The translations under genes and the position numbers were made by a program. This document shows positions 18,345 to 27,061 of a DNA stretch of 64,000 nt, piece after piece. The notes below the pieces were generated by a model that was not told the origin of the DNA, did not search any database, and saw only the letters and a program-made list of their open reading frames with translations. Numbering within the stretch: the first letter of the stretch is position 1; each line of letters starts with the position of its first letter. The DNA lies in NCBI RefSeq assembly GCF_000344155.1, contig NZ_BAOQ01000014.1:59228-123227 (forward strand), written 5' to 3'. Source of the stretch: Gordonia paraffinivorans NBRC 108238. GTDB taxonomy: Bacteria; Actinomycetota; Actinomycetes; Mycobacteriales; Mycobacteriaceae.

Positions 18345-19757
18345 TCAGGCATCCTGGATCCGCGCGAACGGCCGCGCCGCCTCGAGCTCGAACGCCAGCT
18401 CCAGCAGCGTCTTCTCGTCGCCCAGGTCGGCGGCGAACTGGATGCCGATCGGGATGCCGTTCGTCGACTGCGCGAGCGGCAGGCTGATGGCCGGGGTGCC
18501 TGCGGTGTTGTTGGCGGGAGTGAACGCGACGTAGCGGGTGAGGCGGTCCATCGCCTCGTCGAAATCGACGCCCGGATCGAGGTAGCCGATCTCCGGGGGC
18601 GTGTGCCCGAGCGTCGGCGAGAGGATGACGTCGAACTGGTCGTGGAGGCTCCGGAACGCAGCGGTGGCCCGGCGAAGGCCGCGGATCGACGACGGCATCC
18701 GGTAGAGATGGCGAAGGCAATGGCGGGACAGGCCGCGGGTCAGTCCGTCGAGCTGCTTGCGGTCGAATCCCTTGTCGAACAACCTCTTTCCGGTGCGGTC
18801 CAACGCGAAGGCGAGCAGGGCCCAGTAGTCGATGAACTGCCGGACGTAGGCGCGGTCGACCGGCAGCGGCACCATCTCGGTGCGGTGGCCCAGCGTCTCG
18901 ACCAGTTCGGCGATGTCGGTCACGGCCTTGTGGGTCTCGCGGTCGAGCAGCTGCCCGGTGAGCGGTTCGGTGACCAGCGCGATCTTCAGGCGCCTGGCCC
19001 CCGGTCCCTCCACCAGCCCCACCGGCGGCAGGTCGCCGACCGGCCGGATGCGCTCGGCGTCGGCGATGAATCGCGCGGTGTCGCGCACGGTCCGGCTCAC
19101 GATCCCATTGCTCACGAGGTCGATCGGGGCGTCCTTGGTCTCCTTCGCCGGCGCGGTCCGCCCGCGGGTCGGCTTCAGGCCCACGAGTCCGCACGCGGCC
19201 GCCGGGATGCGGATGGAGCCGCCGCCGTCGTTGGCGTGCGCGATCGGCAGTGCGCCGGCGGCCACCAGCGCCGCCGAACCGCCCGACGACCCGCCGGCCG
19301 AGTAGTCGGTGTCCCATGGGTTGCGCGTGGGCTCGCGGTCGACGAACTCGGTCGTGGCGGTGAGCCCGAACGCGGGCAGCGTCGTCGCGCCGACGATGTT
19401 GACACCGGTGGCCAGGAACTGGTCGGTGAACGCCTCGTTCGCCGTCGCCGGGCGGTCCGACACGGCTGCCGATCCGTACCGGGTCGGCAGACCCGCGTAC
19501 TCGGTGTTGTTCTTGATGGCCGACGGCACCCCGGCGAACGCACCATGCGGAAAGTCGTTGTCGACGGCGCGCTTTCGCGCACGTTCCCGGTCGTCGAACG
19601 CGATCGCGTTCAGTACCGGGTTGACCTTGTCGATCCGCGCCAGTGCCGCCTCGACGGCCTCGTCGGACGAGATCTCGCCCGCCGCGATCCGCTCCGCGAT
19701 GCCGACGCCGTCCAACTCCCCGAGCGCGTCGTCTGTGAACGCATGAACCCTCTTCAT
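18345..19757 (-). CDS. Amidase signature family hydrolase
   Basis: A 470-aa amidase with the complete Ser-cisSer-Lys triad: Lys82 in SAIKNN, cis-Ser157 in SAGGSSGGSAAL and nucleophile Ser181 in GGGSIRIPAA. The 75- and 24-residue spacings equal those of the family. It hydrolyses amide bonds, but the substrate cannot be told. It is probably cytoplasmic, as no signal peptide is seen. It follows, on the same strand and 25 nt downstream, a TetR regulator gene and may be cotranscribed with it. Confidence 0.92.
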   Translation of the reverse strand: MKRVHAFTDDALGELDGVGIAERIAAGEISSDEAVEAALARIDKVNPVLNAIAFDDRERARKRAVDNDFPHGAFAGVPSAIKNNTEYAGLPTRYGSAAVSDRPATANEAFTDQFLATGVNIVGATTLPAFGLTATTEFVDREPTRNPWDTDYSAGGSSGGSAALVAAGALPIAHANDGGGSIRIPAAACGLVGLKPTRGRTAPAKETKDAPIDLVSNGIVSRTVRDTARFIADAERIRPVGDLPPVGLVEGPGARRLKIALVTEPLTGQLLDRETHKAVTDIAELVETLGHRTEMVPLPVDRAYVRQFIDYWALLAFALDRTGKRLFDKGFDRKQLDGLTRGLSRHCLRHLYRMPSSIRGLRRATAAFRSLHDQFDVILSPTLGHTPPEIGYLDPGVDFDEAMDRLTRYVAFTPANNTAGTPAISLPLAQSTNGIPIGIQFAADLGDEKTLLELAFELEAARPFARIQDA

Positions 19758-19782
19758 GCCCGGACCATATCGTTACTCGGGC

Positions 19783-20409
19783 CTACTCGGGGCTGCTGAC
19801 GGAAAACGCCAGGACGTCGTCCACGAGCTCGGTCGCATACGACTCGTCGACCGGCAACCCGAACACCGCGTGGTGATAGAGCGGGGCGATCACGTGGTCG
19901 AGGAGCTGACGCACCGACGGCGTCGACTCGCCGCGGCCCCGCGCCCGGGCGATCATCTCCTCGGCCTGCTCCCGGCGGATCTCCCAGCACGGGCACACCT
20001 CGACGACGTCGTCTCGGGCGGACACCATCGCGCGCAGATACGCGCGTCGCTTCGGCCGTCCGATGTCGGCGGCGATGATGCGGGCCCACTCGGCGACGTC
20101 CCCGCGGAGACCCCCGGTGTCCGGTAGCGGCTCCCCCTGGGTGAGGGCGGCCACCGCCACCTCCCCGAGCAGTGCGTCGATCGACCCCCAGCGACGATAG
20201 ATGCTGGTGGGGTTCACGCCGGCGAGGTCGGCGACCTGCGGGATCGTCATCGTCTCGCGCTGTCCCGCGCCCACGAGTTGCCCGACCGCGGTGAACACGG
20301 CCGATTGCACCCGCGCGCTGCGGCCGCCGGGTCGCCTGGAGGCCCCGGGTCGCTTCGGCTCCCCGGAAGCGGGAGTGTCCGCCCGGGCGTTCGCATCACC
20401 GGTAGCCAT
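19783..20409 (-). CDS. TetR/AcrR family regulator of the divergent MFS gene
   Basis: A 208-aa TetR protein with a disordered Pro/Gly/Arg-rich N-terminus (residues 1-35), HTH at about 45-85 (IPQVADLAGVNPTSIYRRWG) and a C-terminal domain of the TetR_C_16/YcdC type. The ATG at 20409 is preferred over an extended frame upstream that would cover the operator region. It is divergent from the MFS exporter at 20500 across 90 nt containing a palindromic operator, the classic arrangement of a self-regulating efflux repressor. Confidence 0.88.
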   Translation of the reverse strand: MATGDANARADTPASGEPKRPGASRRPGGRSARVQSAVFTAVGQLVGAGQRETMTIPQVADLAGVNPTSIYRRWGSIDALLGEVAVAALTQGEPLPDTGGLRGDVAEWARIIAADIGRPKRRAYLRAMVSARDDVVEVCPCWEIRREQAEEMIARARGRGESTPSVRQLLDHVIAPLYHHAVFGLPVDESYATELVDDVLAFSVSSPE

Positions 20410-20468
20410 GCGACCATTATTGCAAATCCAATTGCTTTTAGAGTCGGGTCGCACGTATCGTCAGGCTT

Positions 20469-20488
20469 AATGCAAAGCATTTTGCGTT
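20469..20488. promoter_or_regulatory. Candidate TetR operator upstream of MFS gene
   Basis: AATGCAAA (20469-20476), 4-nt spacer, TTTGCGTT (20481-20488): an inverted repeat with one mismatch directly before the AAGGAGA ribosome site of the MFS gene. A related element, TTGC-AAATCCAA-TTGC outward from 20420-20435, lies next to the regulator's own start. Two similar elements suggest coordinated repression of both genes. Confidence 0.65.
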
Positions 20489-20499
20489 AAGGAGACGAG

Positions 20500-21753
20500 A
20501 TGGCACCGCTGCACCCGCATCGCGCGTTCTGGCTGATCGCCGCGACCTACGTGATGGTGCTGTTCGCCTCGGCCGCACCGTCGCCGCTCTACCCCGTCTA
20601 CCAGGAACTCTGGGGCTTCTCCGCCCTGACGCTGACCCTGGTGTTCGCCGTCTACGTCGTGACGATGCTGTTGAGCCTGTTGACCGTCGGATCGTTGTCC
20701 GACCACATCGGACGTCGCCCGGTCCTCGCCGTCGCGCTGGCCCTCCTGATCGGCAGCATGATCCTGTTCGTGGTCGCCGGCGACGTCGGCACCCTGCTCG
20801 CGGCCCGGGCACTTCAGGGCCTGGCGACCGGTGCGGCGATGGGCACGCTGACCGCCACCACCGTCGACCTCCAGCCCACCGCACGACTGGGTTCGACGAT
20901 CATCGGCGCCGCCCCGGCATTCGGCCTCGCCACCGGCGTCGGCGTCGCCGGGTTGCTCGTCGAATACGCGCCGGCGCCCCGCGTCCTCGTCTACGAGATC
21001 ATCCTGGGCCTGTTCGCGGCGCTCCTGATCGCCCTGCTCGTCGTCCCCGAGACCCGGGACGCCGCCGGGTTCCGCTCCCGGCGTCACCTGGCAGCGACCA
21101 TCGCGCCCCGGGCGCGCGTCCCCCGCGAGGTCCGAGGCGTCTTCCTCGCCGCGGTGCCCACGCTCATCGCGACCTGGTCGCTGGGCGGCCTCTACCTCTC
21201 GCTCGGATCGTCGGTCGTCGCCAAGGTGTTCGGGGTCGCCAACCACGGCTGGGCCGGCCTCATCCTGTTCTCCTTCTTCGCCAGCGCGACGGTCACGTCC
21301 CTGTTCGTGACCGTCCGCACGGCGGCGGCCAAGCAGGCCTACGGCTATCCGACCCTCGCGCTGGGCGTGCTGCTCTCGCTGTCCGGGGTGCTCGCCGAGT
21401 CGCTCCCGCTCTACATCCTCGGCTCGATCGTCGCCGGATCCGGCTGGGCGGCGACCTTCCTCAGCGCGATGGACACGATCACCGCGGCGACCCCGCAGGC
21501 CCAGCGCGGCCAGGTCTTCTCGTCGGTGTTCGTCGCGAGCTACCTGGCGTTCAGCGTGCCGGCCGTGATCGCGGGGGTCGTGGTGCCGCACATCGGACTC
21601 CGCGCCACGGTCATCGGCTACGTCGGCTACGTCCTGGTGGTCGCGGTGATCGGCGCCGTGCTCGCGGTCGCCACGCGTCGCGCGGCGGCCCGTGCGGCGA
21701 CCTCGCCCTCGGTGCGCGTCGAGGACCGAGAGGCGGCACCCGCCGACCGGTGA
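20500..21753 (+). CDS. MFS transporter, probable drug/metabolite efflux
   Basis: A 417-aa major facilitator protein with 12 predicted helices. The loop 2-3 motif is visible as GSLSDHIGRRPVLAV (residues about 66-80), and motif C-like glycines occur in helix 5. AAGGAGA sits 5 nt before the ATG. The divergent TetR gene and the palindromic operator suggest ligand-inducible efflux. The substrate is unknown. Confidence 0.9.
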   Translation: MAPLHPHRAFWLIAATYVMVLFASAAPSPLYPVYQELWGFSALTLTLVFAVYVVTMLLSLLTVGSLSDHIGRRPVLAVALALLIGSMILFVVAGDVGTLLAARALQGLATGAAMGTLTATTVDLQPTARLGSTIIGAAPAFGLATGVGVAGLLVEYAPAPRVLVYEIILGLFAALLIALLVVPETRDAAGFRSRRHLAATIAPRARVPREVRGVFLAAVPTLIATWSLGGLYLSLGSSVVAKVFGVANHGWAGLILFSFFASATVTSLFVTVRTAAAKQAYGYPTLALGVLLSLSGVLAESLPLYILGSIVAGSGWAATFLSAMDTITAATPQAQRGQVFSSVFVASYLAFSVPAVIAGVVVPHIGLRATVIGYVGYVLVVAVIGAVLAVATRRAAARAATSPSVRVEDREAAPADR

Positions 21754-21766
21754 CCGGCCGGGACCG

Positions 21767-22372
21767 TCACCGGTCCCGCACGCCCACCATGCGCGTCGCG
21801 AGGTCCGCGTAGAACCGTCCCATCTCCTCCGGGGACAGCCCCTTCTCCGGCCGGTACCAGCGCGCGACGTCGATGCCCATCGACAGCATCGCGTTCGTGG
21901 TGGCCTGCGCGTCGGCGACATCGAAGTCGCCGGCGGCGATGCCCGCGTCGACGATCGCGCGCACCCGGCGGGTGATCTCTCGACGCAGTTCCATGACCGT
22001 GTCGAGGTGCTCGGGCGCCAGCGCGGCCAGTTCGTAGTTCACCACCCGCCCGCCGACGTGCTCGCGCGCGTGATGTCCGGTGAACGCCGAGATCACCGCC
22101 CGGAGCCTCGCTGCGGGCGGGGCCGACGCGTCGTCGACGTCGTCGATCACGTCCAGGATGCGCCGGTGCCCCGCCTCGGAGAGCTCGAACAGCAGCTCCT
22201 CCTTGGAGCGGAAGTGCACGTAGACCGCGGCCGAGCTCATCTTCGCGCCGTTGGCGATGTCGCGCGTCGTGGTGGCGTTGAACCCCTTGGCGGCGAAGGC
22301 CTCGAGCGCGGCCGCGAGCAGTCGCTGACGTGCCGCCGCCGATTTCGACGACGTCCCGGTCGACGAGACCAC
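21767..22372 (-). CDS. TetR/AcrR family regulator of the acyl-CoA dehydrogenase operon
   Basis: A 201-aa TetR protein. HTH residues about 15-60 (TTTRDIANGAKMSSAAVYVHFRSKEELLFEL) are of the lipid-catabolism regulator type seen next to fadE genes. It is divergent from two acyl-CoA dehydrogenase genes, with a perfect palindrome in the shared 195-nt region, so it most likely represses them and is relieved by an acyl-CoA ester. It converges on the MFS gene with a 13-nt gap. Confidence 0.88.
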   Translation of the reverse strand: MVSSTGTSSKSAAARQRLLAAALEAFAAKGFNATTTRDIANGAKMSSAAVYVHFRSKEELLFELSEAGHRRILDVIDDVDDASAPPAARLRAVISAFTGHHAREHVGGRVVNYELAALAPEHLDTVMELRREITRRVRAIVDAGIAAGDFDVADAQATTNAMLSMGIDVARWYRPEKGLSPEEMGRFYADLATRMVGVRDR

Positions 22373-22457
22373 ACCTCACCCCTGTCCGCTGCGATGGTTG
22401 TCGCCCGCCGTGAGCCGATTGACACAGCACATCGGGCGGGGCATAGTGCAACATATC

Positions 22458-22475
22458 ACTAAGCAAGCGCTTAGT
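22458..22475. promoter_or_regulatory. Palindromic operator for divergent TetR/acyl-CoA dehydrogenase genes
   Basis: ACTAAGC (22458-22464), AAGC spacer, GCTTAGT (22469-22475): a perfect 7-bp inverted repeat. The spacing and sequence resemble operators of TetR regulators of fatty-acid or sterol catabolism in actinobacteria. It lies 86 nt from the regulator start and 92 nt from the first dehydrogenase start. Confidence 0.8.
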
Positions 22476-22567
22476 CAGCGGGCGGTCGACCGGGAAATCC
22501 CACGTCACATCGCCTGCGACCGGTGTCGCCGAACACCCGGCAACCCTCGACAGGAGTAGAAGAACCC

Positions 22568-23761
22568 ATGCAGCTGAAGTTCAGTCCGGAGGAAGAGGCG
22601 TTCCGCGAGGAACTGCGCAGCATCTTCGCGAAGGTCCCCGAGGACCTGCGCAAGCGCAACGAAGAGGGGAAGCTCAACTACCCCGACGACATCATCACCT
22701 CGGCGCGCATCCTCAACGAGCACGGCGTGCATGTTCCGAACTGGCCGGTCGAGTGGGGCGGCAAGGACTGGACCCCGATCCAGTTCCACATCTACCGCGA
22801 GGAGATGAACCTGGCGTTCGTGCCCGAGCCGCTGCCGTTCAACGCCGGCATGATCGGCCCCGTGATCGCCCAGTTCGGCTCGCAGGAGATGAAGGAACGC
22901 TTCCTGCCGAAGACCGCCAACCTCGACATCTGGTGGTGCCAGGGATTCTCCGAGCCCGAGGCCGGCTCCGACCTCGCCTCCCTCAAGACCCGCGCGGTCC
23001 GCGACGGCGACCACTACGTCATCAACGGCCAGAAGACCTGGACCACGCTCGGCCAGTTCGCCGACTGGATCTTCCTGCTCGCCCGCACCAACCCGGACGT
23101 CAAGAAGCAGGCCGGCATCAGCATGTTCCTGATCCCGATGGACACCCCGGGCATCGAGCTGCGTCCGATCCAGCTGATCGACGGCAGCTACGAGGTCAAC
23201 GAGGTCTTCTTCAACGACGTCAAGGTGCCCGCCGAGAACATGGTCGGCGAGGAGAACAGCGGCTGGACCCAGGCCAAGTTCCTGCTGGGCAACGAGCGCA
23301 GCGGCATCGCCCGCGTCGGCTACACCAAGACCAACCTCGCCCGCGCAAAGCGTCTCGCCGCGCAGACCAAGACCGCTCACGGCACCCTGCTCGACGACCC
23401 GCTGTTCGCCGCCCGGCTCGCCGAGGTGGAGAACGAGCTGCTGGCCCTCGAGGTCACCCAGCTGCGCGTGGCCGCGTCGTCGGCCGACGGCAAGCCGAAC
23501 CCGGCGTCGTCGCTGCTGAAGCTCAAGGGCAGCCAGCTGCAGCAGGCCGCCAAGGAGCTCCTCGCCGACATCGCCGGCCCGGATTCGCTCCCGGTCGCCG
23601 AGGTCGCCGCCGACGCCCCGAACGGCAGCGCCCGGGTGTCGGCACCCGAGTGGGCCCAGCTGGCCGCGCCGGAGTACCTCAACTACCGCAAGGTCTCGAT
23701 CTACGGCGGCTCCTCGGAGGTCCAGCGCCAGATCATCGACAAGGCCGTCCTCGGCCTCTGA
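22568..23761 (+). CDS. Acyl-CoA dehydrogenase, catalytic subunit of heteromer
   Basis: A 397-aa flavoprotein. GFSEPEAGSDLASLKTRAV is the FAD/substrate signature, INGQKTWTT follows, and the C-terminal part carries KVSIYGGSSEVQRQIIDKAVLGL. A Glu at about residue 243 (LLGNERSGIA) occupies the isovaleryl-CoA-dehydrogenase-type catalytic base position used by mycobacterial alpha2beta2 enzymes. The start at 22568 has AGGAG upstream. It is followed 56 nt later by a smaller dehydrogenase lacking the base, the pattern of heteromeric steroid or branched acyl-CoA dehydrogenases (FadE26/27, FadE28/29). Confidence 0.9.
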   Translation: MQLKFSPEEEAFREELRSIFAKVPEDLRKRNEEGKLNYPDDIITSARILNEHGVHVPNWPVEWGGKDWTPIQFHIYREEMNLAFVPEPLPFNAGMIGPVIAQFGSQEMKERFLPKTANLDIWWCQGFSEPEAGSDLASLKTRAVRDGDHYVINGQKTWTTLGQFADWIFLLARTNPDVKKQAGISMFLIPMDTPGIELRPIQLIDGSYEVNEVFFNDVKVPAENMVGEENSGWTQAKFLLGNERSGIARVGYTKTNLARAKRLAAQTKTAHGTLLDDPLFAARLAEVENELLALEVTQLRVAASSADGKPNPASSLLKLKGSQLQQAAKELLADIAGPDSLPVAEVAADAPNGSARVSAPEWAQLAAPEYLNYRKVSIYGGSSEVQRQIIDKAVLGL

Positions 23762-23817
23762 TCCCCTGATCTGTCGAGCCCGCTGACCACCCGAAACATC
23801 ACAGAGCAAGGACAACA

Positions 23818-24930
23818 ATGGATTTCGAGCTTTCCGAAGAGCAGGGGATGCTGCGCGACACCGTGCGCGAGGTCCTCACCAAGAACTACGACGTCGAGAC
23901 CCTGCGCAAGGTGACCGACACCGATCTCGGCTGGAGCGAGAAGGTGTGGAACTCGCTGGCCGAGATCGGCATCCTCGGCCTCACCTTCCCCGAGTCCGAG
24001 GGCGGCATGGACGCCGGCCCGGTGGAGTTCACCAGCGTCATGACCGAGCTCGGCCGCGCCCTGGCGCCGGAGCCGTACCTCGACTCGGTCCTCGTGCCGG
24101 GTTCGCTCCTCGGCATCGCCGACGACGCCACCCGCGCCGAGCTGCGCCAGGGCCTCGCCTCCGGCGAACTGCTGATGGCGTTTGCGCACAACGAGCCCGG
24201 TGACCGCTGGCCGGTCGCCGCGGTGGCCACCACCGCGACCGCCGACGGCGTGCTCAACGGCACCAAGACGCTTGTCGGACACGGCGACTGCGCGCACAAG
24301 CTGATCGTGTCGGCCCGCGTCGGCGACGAGATCGGGCTGTTCCTGATCGACGCCGACGCCGCCGGCGTCACCCGCACCGCGTACCGCACGCACGACCGTC
24401 GTCGCGGCGCCGAGATCACCTTCGCCGACGCCAAGGCCACCCGCCTGGGCTCCGGCGACGCCTCGCAGGTCATCGCCGACACCGAGGTCGGCATCCAGAC
24501 CGCCCTGTGCGCCGAGGCGCTCGGCATCATGGAGCGCAGCCTCGAGCTGACCGTCGAATACCTGAAGTCGCGCAAGCAGTTCGGCGTTCCGCTGGCCACC
24601 TTCCAGGCCCTCACCCACCGCGCTGCCGACATGTACGTGCAGCTCGAGCTCGCCCGCAGCCTCGACCTGTACGCGATCTCGGCGCTCGCCGACGGCATCG
24701 CCGACCCGACCATCGCGTCGCGTGCCAAGCTGCAGACCTGCCGCTCAGCACGTCACATCGGCCAGGAGGCCATCCAGATGCACGGCGGCATCGGCATGAC
24801 CGCCGAGTACCCGATCGCCCACTACGTGAGCCGGCTGACCGCCATCAGCCACACCCTCGGCGACGCGGACGCCCACGTCGCCAAGCTGGCGAAGGATCTC
24901 GGCTCCTACGACATGATCAAGGTCGGCTGA
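23818..24930 (+). CDS. Acyl-CoA dehydrogenase, non-catalytic partner subunit
   Basis: A 370-aa acyl-CoA dehydrogenase fold protein (MDFELSEEQGMLRDTVREV start, SRKQFGVPLATFQALTHRAADM, MHGGIGMTAEYPIAHYVSRL). By-eye alignment finds no Glu at either usual catalytic position: Ile replaces the IVD-type residue, and TLGDAD replaces the C-terminal YEGT-type loop. This fits the structural beta subunit of a heterotetramer with the upstream gene, binding FAD at the shared interface. A strong terminator follows at 24953. Confidence 0.88.
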   Translation: MDFELSEEQGMLRDTVREVLTKNYDVETLRKVTDTDLGWSEKVWNSLAEIGILGLTFPESEGGMDAGPVEFTSVMTELGRALAPEPYLDSVLVPGSLLGIADDATRAELRQGLASGELLMAFAHNEPGDRWPVAAVATTATADGVLNGTKTLVGHGDCAHKLIVSARVGDEIGLFLIDADAAGVTRTAYRTHDRRRGAEITFADAKATRLGSGDASQVIADTEVGIQTALCAEALGIMERSLELTVEYLKSRKQFGVPLATFQALTHRAADMYVQLELARSLDLYAISALADGIADPTIASRAKLQTCRSARHIGQEAIQMHGGIGMTAEYPIAHYVSRLTAISHTLGDADAHVAKLAKDLGSYDMIKVG

Positions 24931-24952
24931 CACCTCGACCCCCGGGGACCAC

Positions 24953-25009
24953 GGGCCGCGAGGGCCGGGCGAGCGCTTCTCGCCGGACCTTCGCGGCCCG
25001 CCCCTTTTT
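24953..25009 (+). terminator. Rho-independent terminator after acyl-CoA dehydrogenases
   Basis: A long imperfect hairpin begins GGGCCGCGA (24953-24961) and ends TCGCGGCCC (24991-24999), with pairing continuing through GGGCGAG/CTCGCC to a short loop, and is followed by a T5 run (25005-25009). It separates the dehydrogenase operon from the DUF350 gene. Confidence 0.88.
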
Positions 25010-25108
25010 CTCAGGAGCACGGGCGCCGAATCCCGGCTCCTCCCACCCCTGTGCCCCGCCCACCGATACTGTTCTCTCCGACACCGTCGGCGAGCGAGAG
25101 GGATTCGG

Positions 25109-25540
25109 ATGGAACTGTTGCGTGACAACCTGGCCGCGGGGGCGTCGTTCAGCCTGGTCGGCATCGCCCTTCTCGTGCTCGGATTCGTCGCCCTCGATCT
25201 GGTGACCCCGGGGAAGCTGCGTCAGCTCGTCTGGATCGAGCACAACCGCAACGCGGTCATCCTGACCACGTCCATGGTCATCGGCCTGTCGATCGTGCTG
25301 GTCTGCTCGGTCATCGACACCGAGCTCCTCGTCCTGTGGCGCGCGCTCCTGCACACCGTCGCCTACGTCGTCCTGGCCATCGCGGTGATGATGTGGTCGT
25401 TCGTGCTCATCGACTGGCTCACCCCCGGCAAGCTGGGCACGCTGCTGCTGGAGGAGAACGACGAGCACCCCGCCGGCTGGATCACCGCCGCGGTCTTCGT
25501 CGGCGTCGGCGCGGTCATCGGCATCACCCTGCTGGTCTGA
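25109..25540 (+). CDS. DUF350 membrane protein (second copy)
   Basis: A 143-aa four-helix membrane protein, paralogous to 7711-8136. Both LTPG-type repeat motifs are present (DLVTPGKLRQLVW, DWLTPGKLGTLLL). Unlike the other copy it stands alone, between a terminator and an SRPBCC gene with its own promoter. GAGAGGGA lies upstream of the ATG. Function is unknown. Confidence 0.82.
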   Translation: MELLRDNLAAGASFSLVGIALLVLGFVALDLVTPGKLRQLVWIEHNRNAVILTTSMVIGLSIVLVCSVIDTELLVLWRALLHTVAYVVLAIAVMMWSFVLIDWLTPGKLGTLLLEENDEHPAGWITAAVFVGVGAVIGITLLV

Positions 25541-25601
25541 GCTCGCCCCAAGCCGCATCCCGCGGACGGCAGACCCTTATTGACGGTCCGCCAACAACCT
25601 A

Positions 25602-25635
25602 TTGACGATGCGCCAACAAGCCCATACTGTTGGCG
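25602..25635 (+). promoter_or_regulatory. Promoter and overlapping palindrome of SRPBCC gene
   Basis: TTGACG (25602-25607), 17-nt spacer, TACTGT (25625-25630) form a plausible sigma-70 promoter whose start point would fall at about the ATG (25639). A perfect inverted repeat, CGCCAACA (25611-25618), 9-nt spacer, TGTTGGCG (25628-25635), covers the spacer and -10 region. A degenerate copy of the TTGACG-to-CCAACA segment lies exactly 22 nt upstream (25580-25596). This suggests a leaderless transcript controlled by an operator. Confidence 0.6.
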
Positions 25636-25638
25636 ACC

Positions 25639-26109
25639 ATGACCGCAGCACTCATCGAAGAGTCCATCGAGATCGACGCCACCCCGGAGCAGGTCTGGTC
25701 GGTGATCTCCGATCTCGAGCGCATGGGCGAGTGGAGTCCGCAGTGCAAGAAGATGCTCATCCGCGGCGGCACCGTCGGGTTGGGGACCAGGACCATCAAC
25801 ATCAACCGCCGGGGCCCGCTGGTGTGGCCCACGACCTCGAAGGTCGTGCGGTTCGAACCGAACAGGGAGATCGCGTTCCGCGTCGCCGAGAACCACACCG
25901 TGTGGAGCTACACCATCACGCCGGGCGACTCGGGTGTCACCCTCACCGAACGTCGCGAGGTCAACGGATCGACCACCAAGATCTCGTCGATCCTCGTCGA
26001 CAAGCTCTTCGGCGGCGTCGAGTCCTTCGAGACCGAGCTCAAGCTCGGGATGGCCGAGACCCTCGGCAGGATCAAGCGCGCCGCCGAGAAGCGTCTCGAC
26101 CGCGTCTGA
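25639..26109 (+). CDS. SRPBCC (polyketide cyclase-like) family protein
   Basis: A 156-aa START/Bet v1-fold protein. The EIDATPEQVWSVISDLERMGEWSP segment at residues 10-35 and the C-terminal long helix of the fold are clear. Such proteins bind hydrophobic ligands and rarely reveal their substrate from sequence. The ATG at 25639 gives the usual N-terminus and probably lies at or near the transcription start. It is followed by a convergent HAD phosphatase gene. Confidence 0.85.
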   Translation: MTAALIEESIEIDATPEQVWSVISDLERMGEWSPQCKKMLIRGGTVGLGTRTININRRGPLVWPTTSKVVRFEPNREIAFRVAENHTVWSYTITPGDSGVTLTERREVNGSTTKISSILVDKLFGGVESFETELKLGMAETLGRIKRAAEKRLDRV

Positions 26110-26137
26110 TCCGACGCGACCCGCCGACCCTCCCCGG

Positions 26138-26938
26138 TCAGTTCCCGCTGAGTTTCTCCATCAGCTCGGGGAGGTCGGCGACCGAGTCGATGACGTGGTC
26201 CGGGTAGGGCCCGAACTCGTCTCGCTGCAACGCCTCCAGCGCCTCCTCGCGGAACTTCCCGGTTCGCACCAGCACACCGATGAGCGCCGACGCCTGGGCG
26301 CCCAGGACGTCGTTGTGCATGTCGTCGCCGACCATCACCACCTGGTTGGGCTCGAGACCCAGCAGGTCGGTGGCGGCGCGGAACCCCAGGGGCGACGGCT
26401 TTCCGATCGCCTTGATCTTGCGGCCCGACGCCTTGTCCAGACCCTCGAGATAGACCCCGGTGTCGATCGAGAGCCCCTCTGCCGTCGACCAGGTCATCGA
26501 CCGGTGCATGGCGATCACCGGGATGCCGTCGAGGAGCAACTCGAGCACCTTCGACAGCGCGGCGTGGGTGAACACCGGGCCGGCGCCGCCGAGCACGACC
26601 ACCTCGGCCTCCGACGGCTCGTCGGTGAGCTCGACGCCGGTCATGTCCTCGGCGATCCTGCCCTGGTTGAGAACCCACACCCGCTTGCCCGGGAACTGCG
26701 CCGCGACGTACTCGGCGGTGAGCGCGGCCGCGGTCAGGATCTCGTCCGGGTCGACCTCGAAACCGCAGCCGCGGAGCAACTCGGCGATCTCGTTGCGCGA
26801 GCGGGAAGTGGTGTTGGTCAAGAACATCCGCGGATACCCGCGGTCGGCGAGTCGGGAGACGGCCTCCACCGCACCGGGCAGAGCCTTCCACGAGGTGACC
26901 AGCACCCCGTCGATGTCCAGCAACAGACCCAATCCCAT
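26138..26938 (-). CDS. HAD-IIA family sugar-phosphatase-like hydrolase (NagD type)
   Basis: A 266-aa HAD phosphatase. Motif I is LLLDIDGVLVTSW (nucleophile Asp near residue 8), motif II is FLTNTTSRSR, and motifs III/IV are IGKPSPLGF and MVGDDMHNDVLGA. The type IIA cap between motifs II and III is typical of NagD/phospholysine-phosphatase-like enzymes. The start at 26938 leaves a normal N-terminus; a much longer open frame upstream runs antisense to moeA and is ignored. The substrate is unknown. Confidence 0.88.
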   Translation of the reverse strand: MGLGLLLDIDGVLVTSWKALPGAVEAVSRLADRGYPRMFLTNTTSRSRNEIAELLRGCGFEVDPDEILTAAALTAEYVAAQFPGKRVWVLNQGRIAEDMTGVELTDEPSEAEVVVLGGAGPVFTHAALSKVLELLLDGIPVIAMHRSMTWSTAEGLSIDTGVYLEGLDKASGRKIKAIGKPSPLGFRAATDLLGLEPNQVVMVGDDMHNDVLGAQASALIGVLVRTGKFREEALEALQRDEFGPYPDHVIDSVADLPELMEKLSGN

Positions 26939-27061
26939 GGCATGAATGTAGTCCGCGGGTCGGGGCGACGCAGGACGGGCACGCTCACCCGTCGCACGCC
27001 GCGGCGGGTCGCCGCCGGGGAGGCGAACCGCGTCGCCGACCCCACCTGGCATGCTGAGCGC

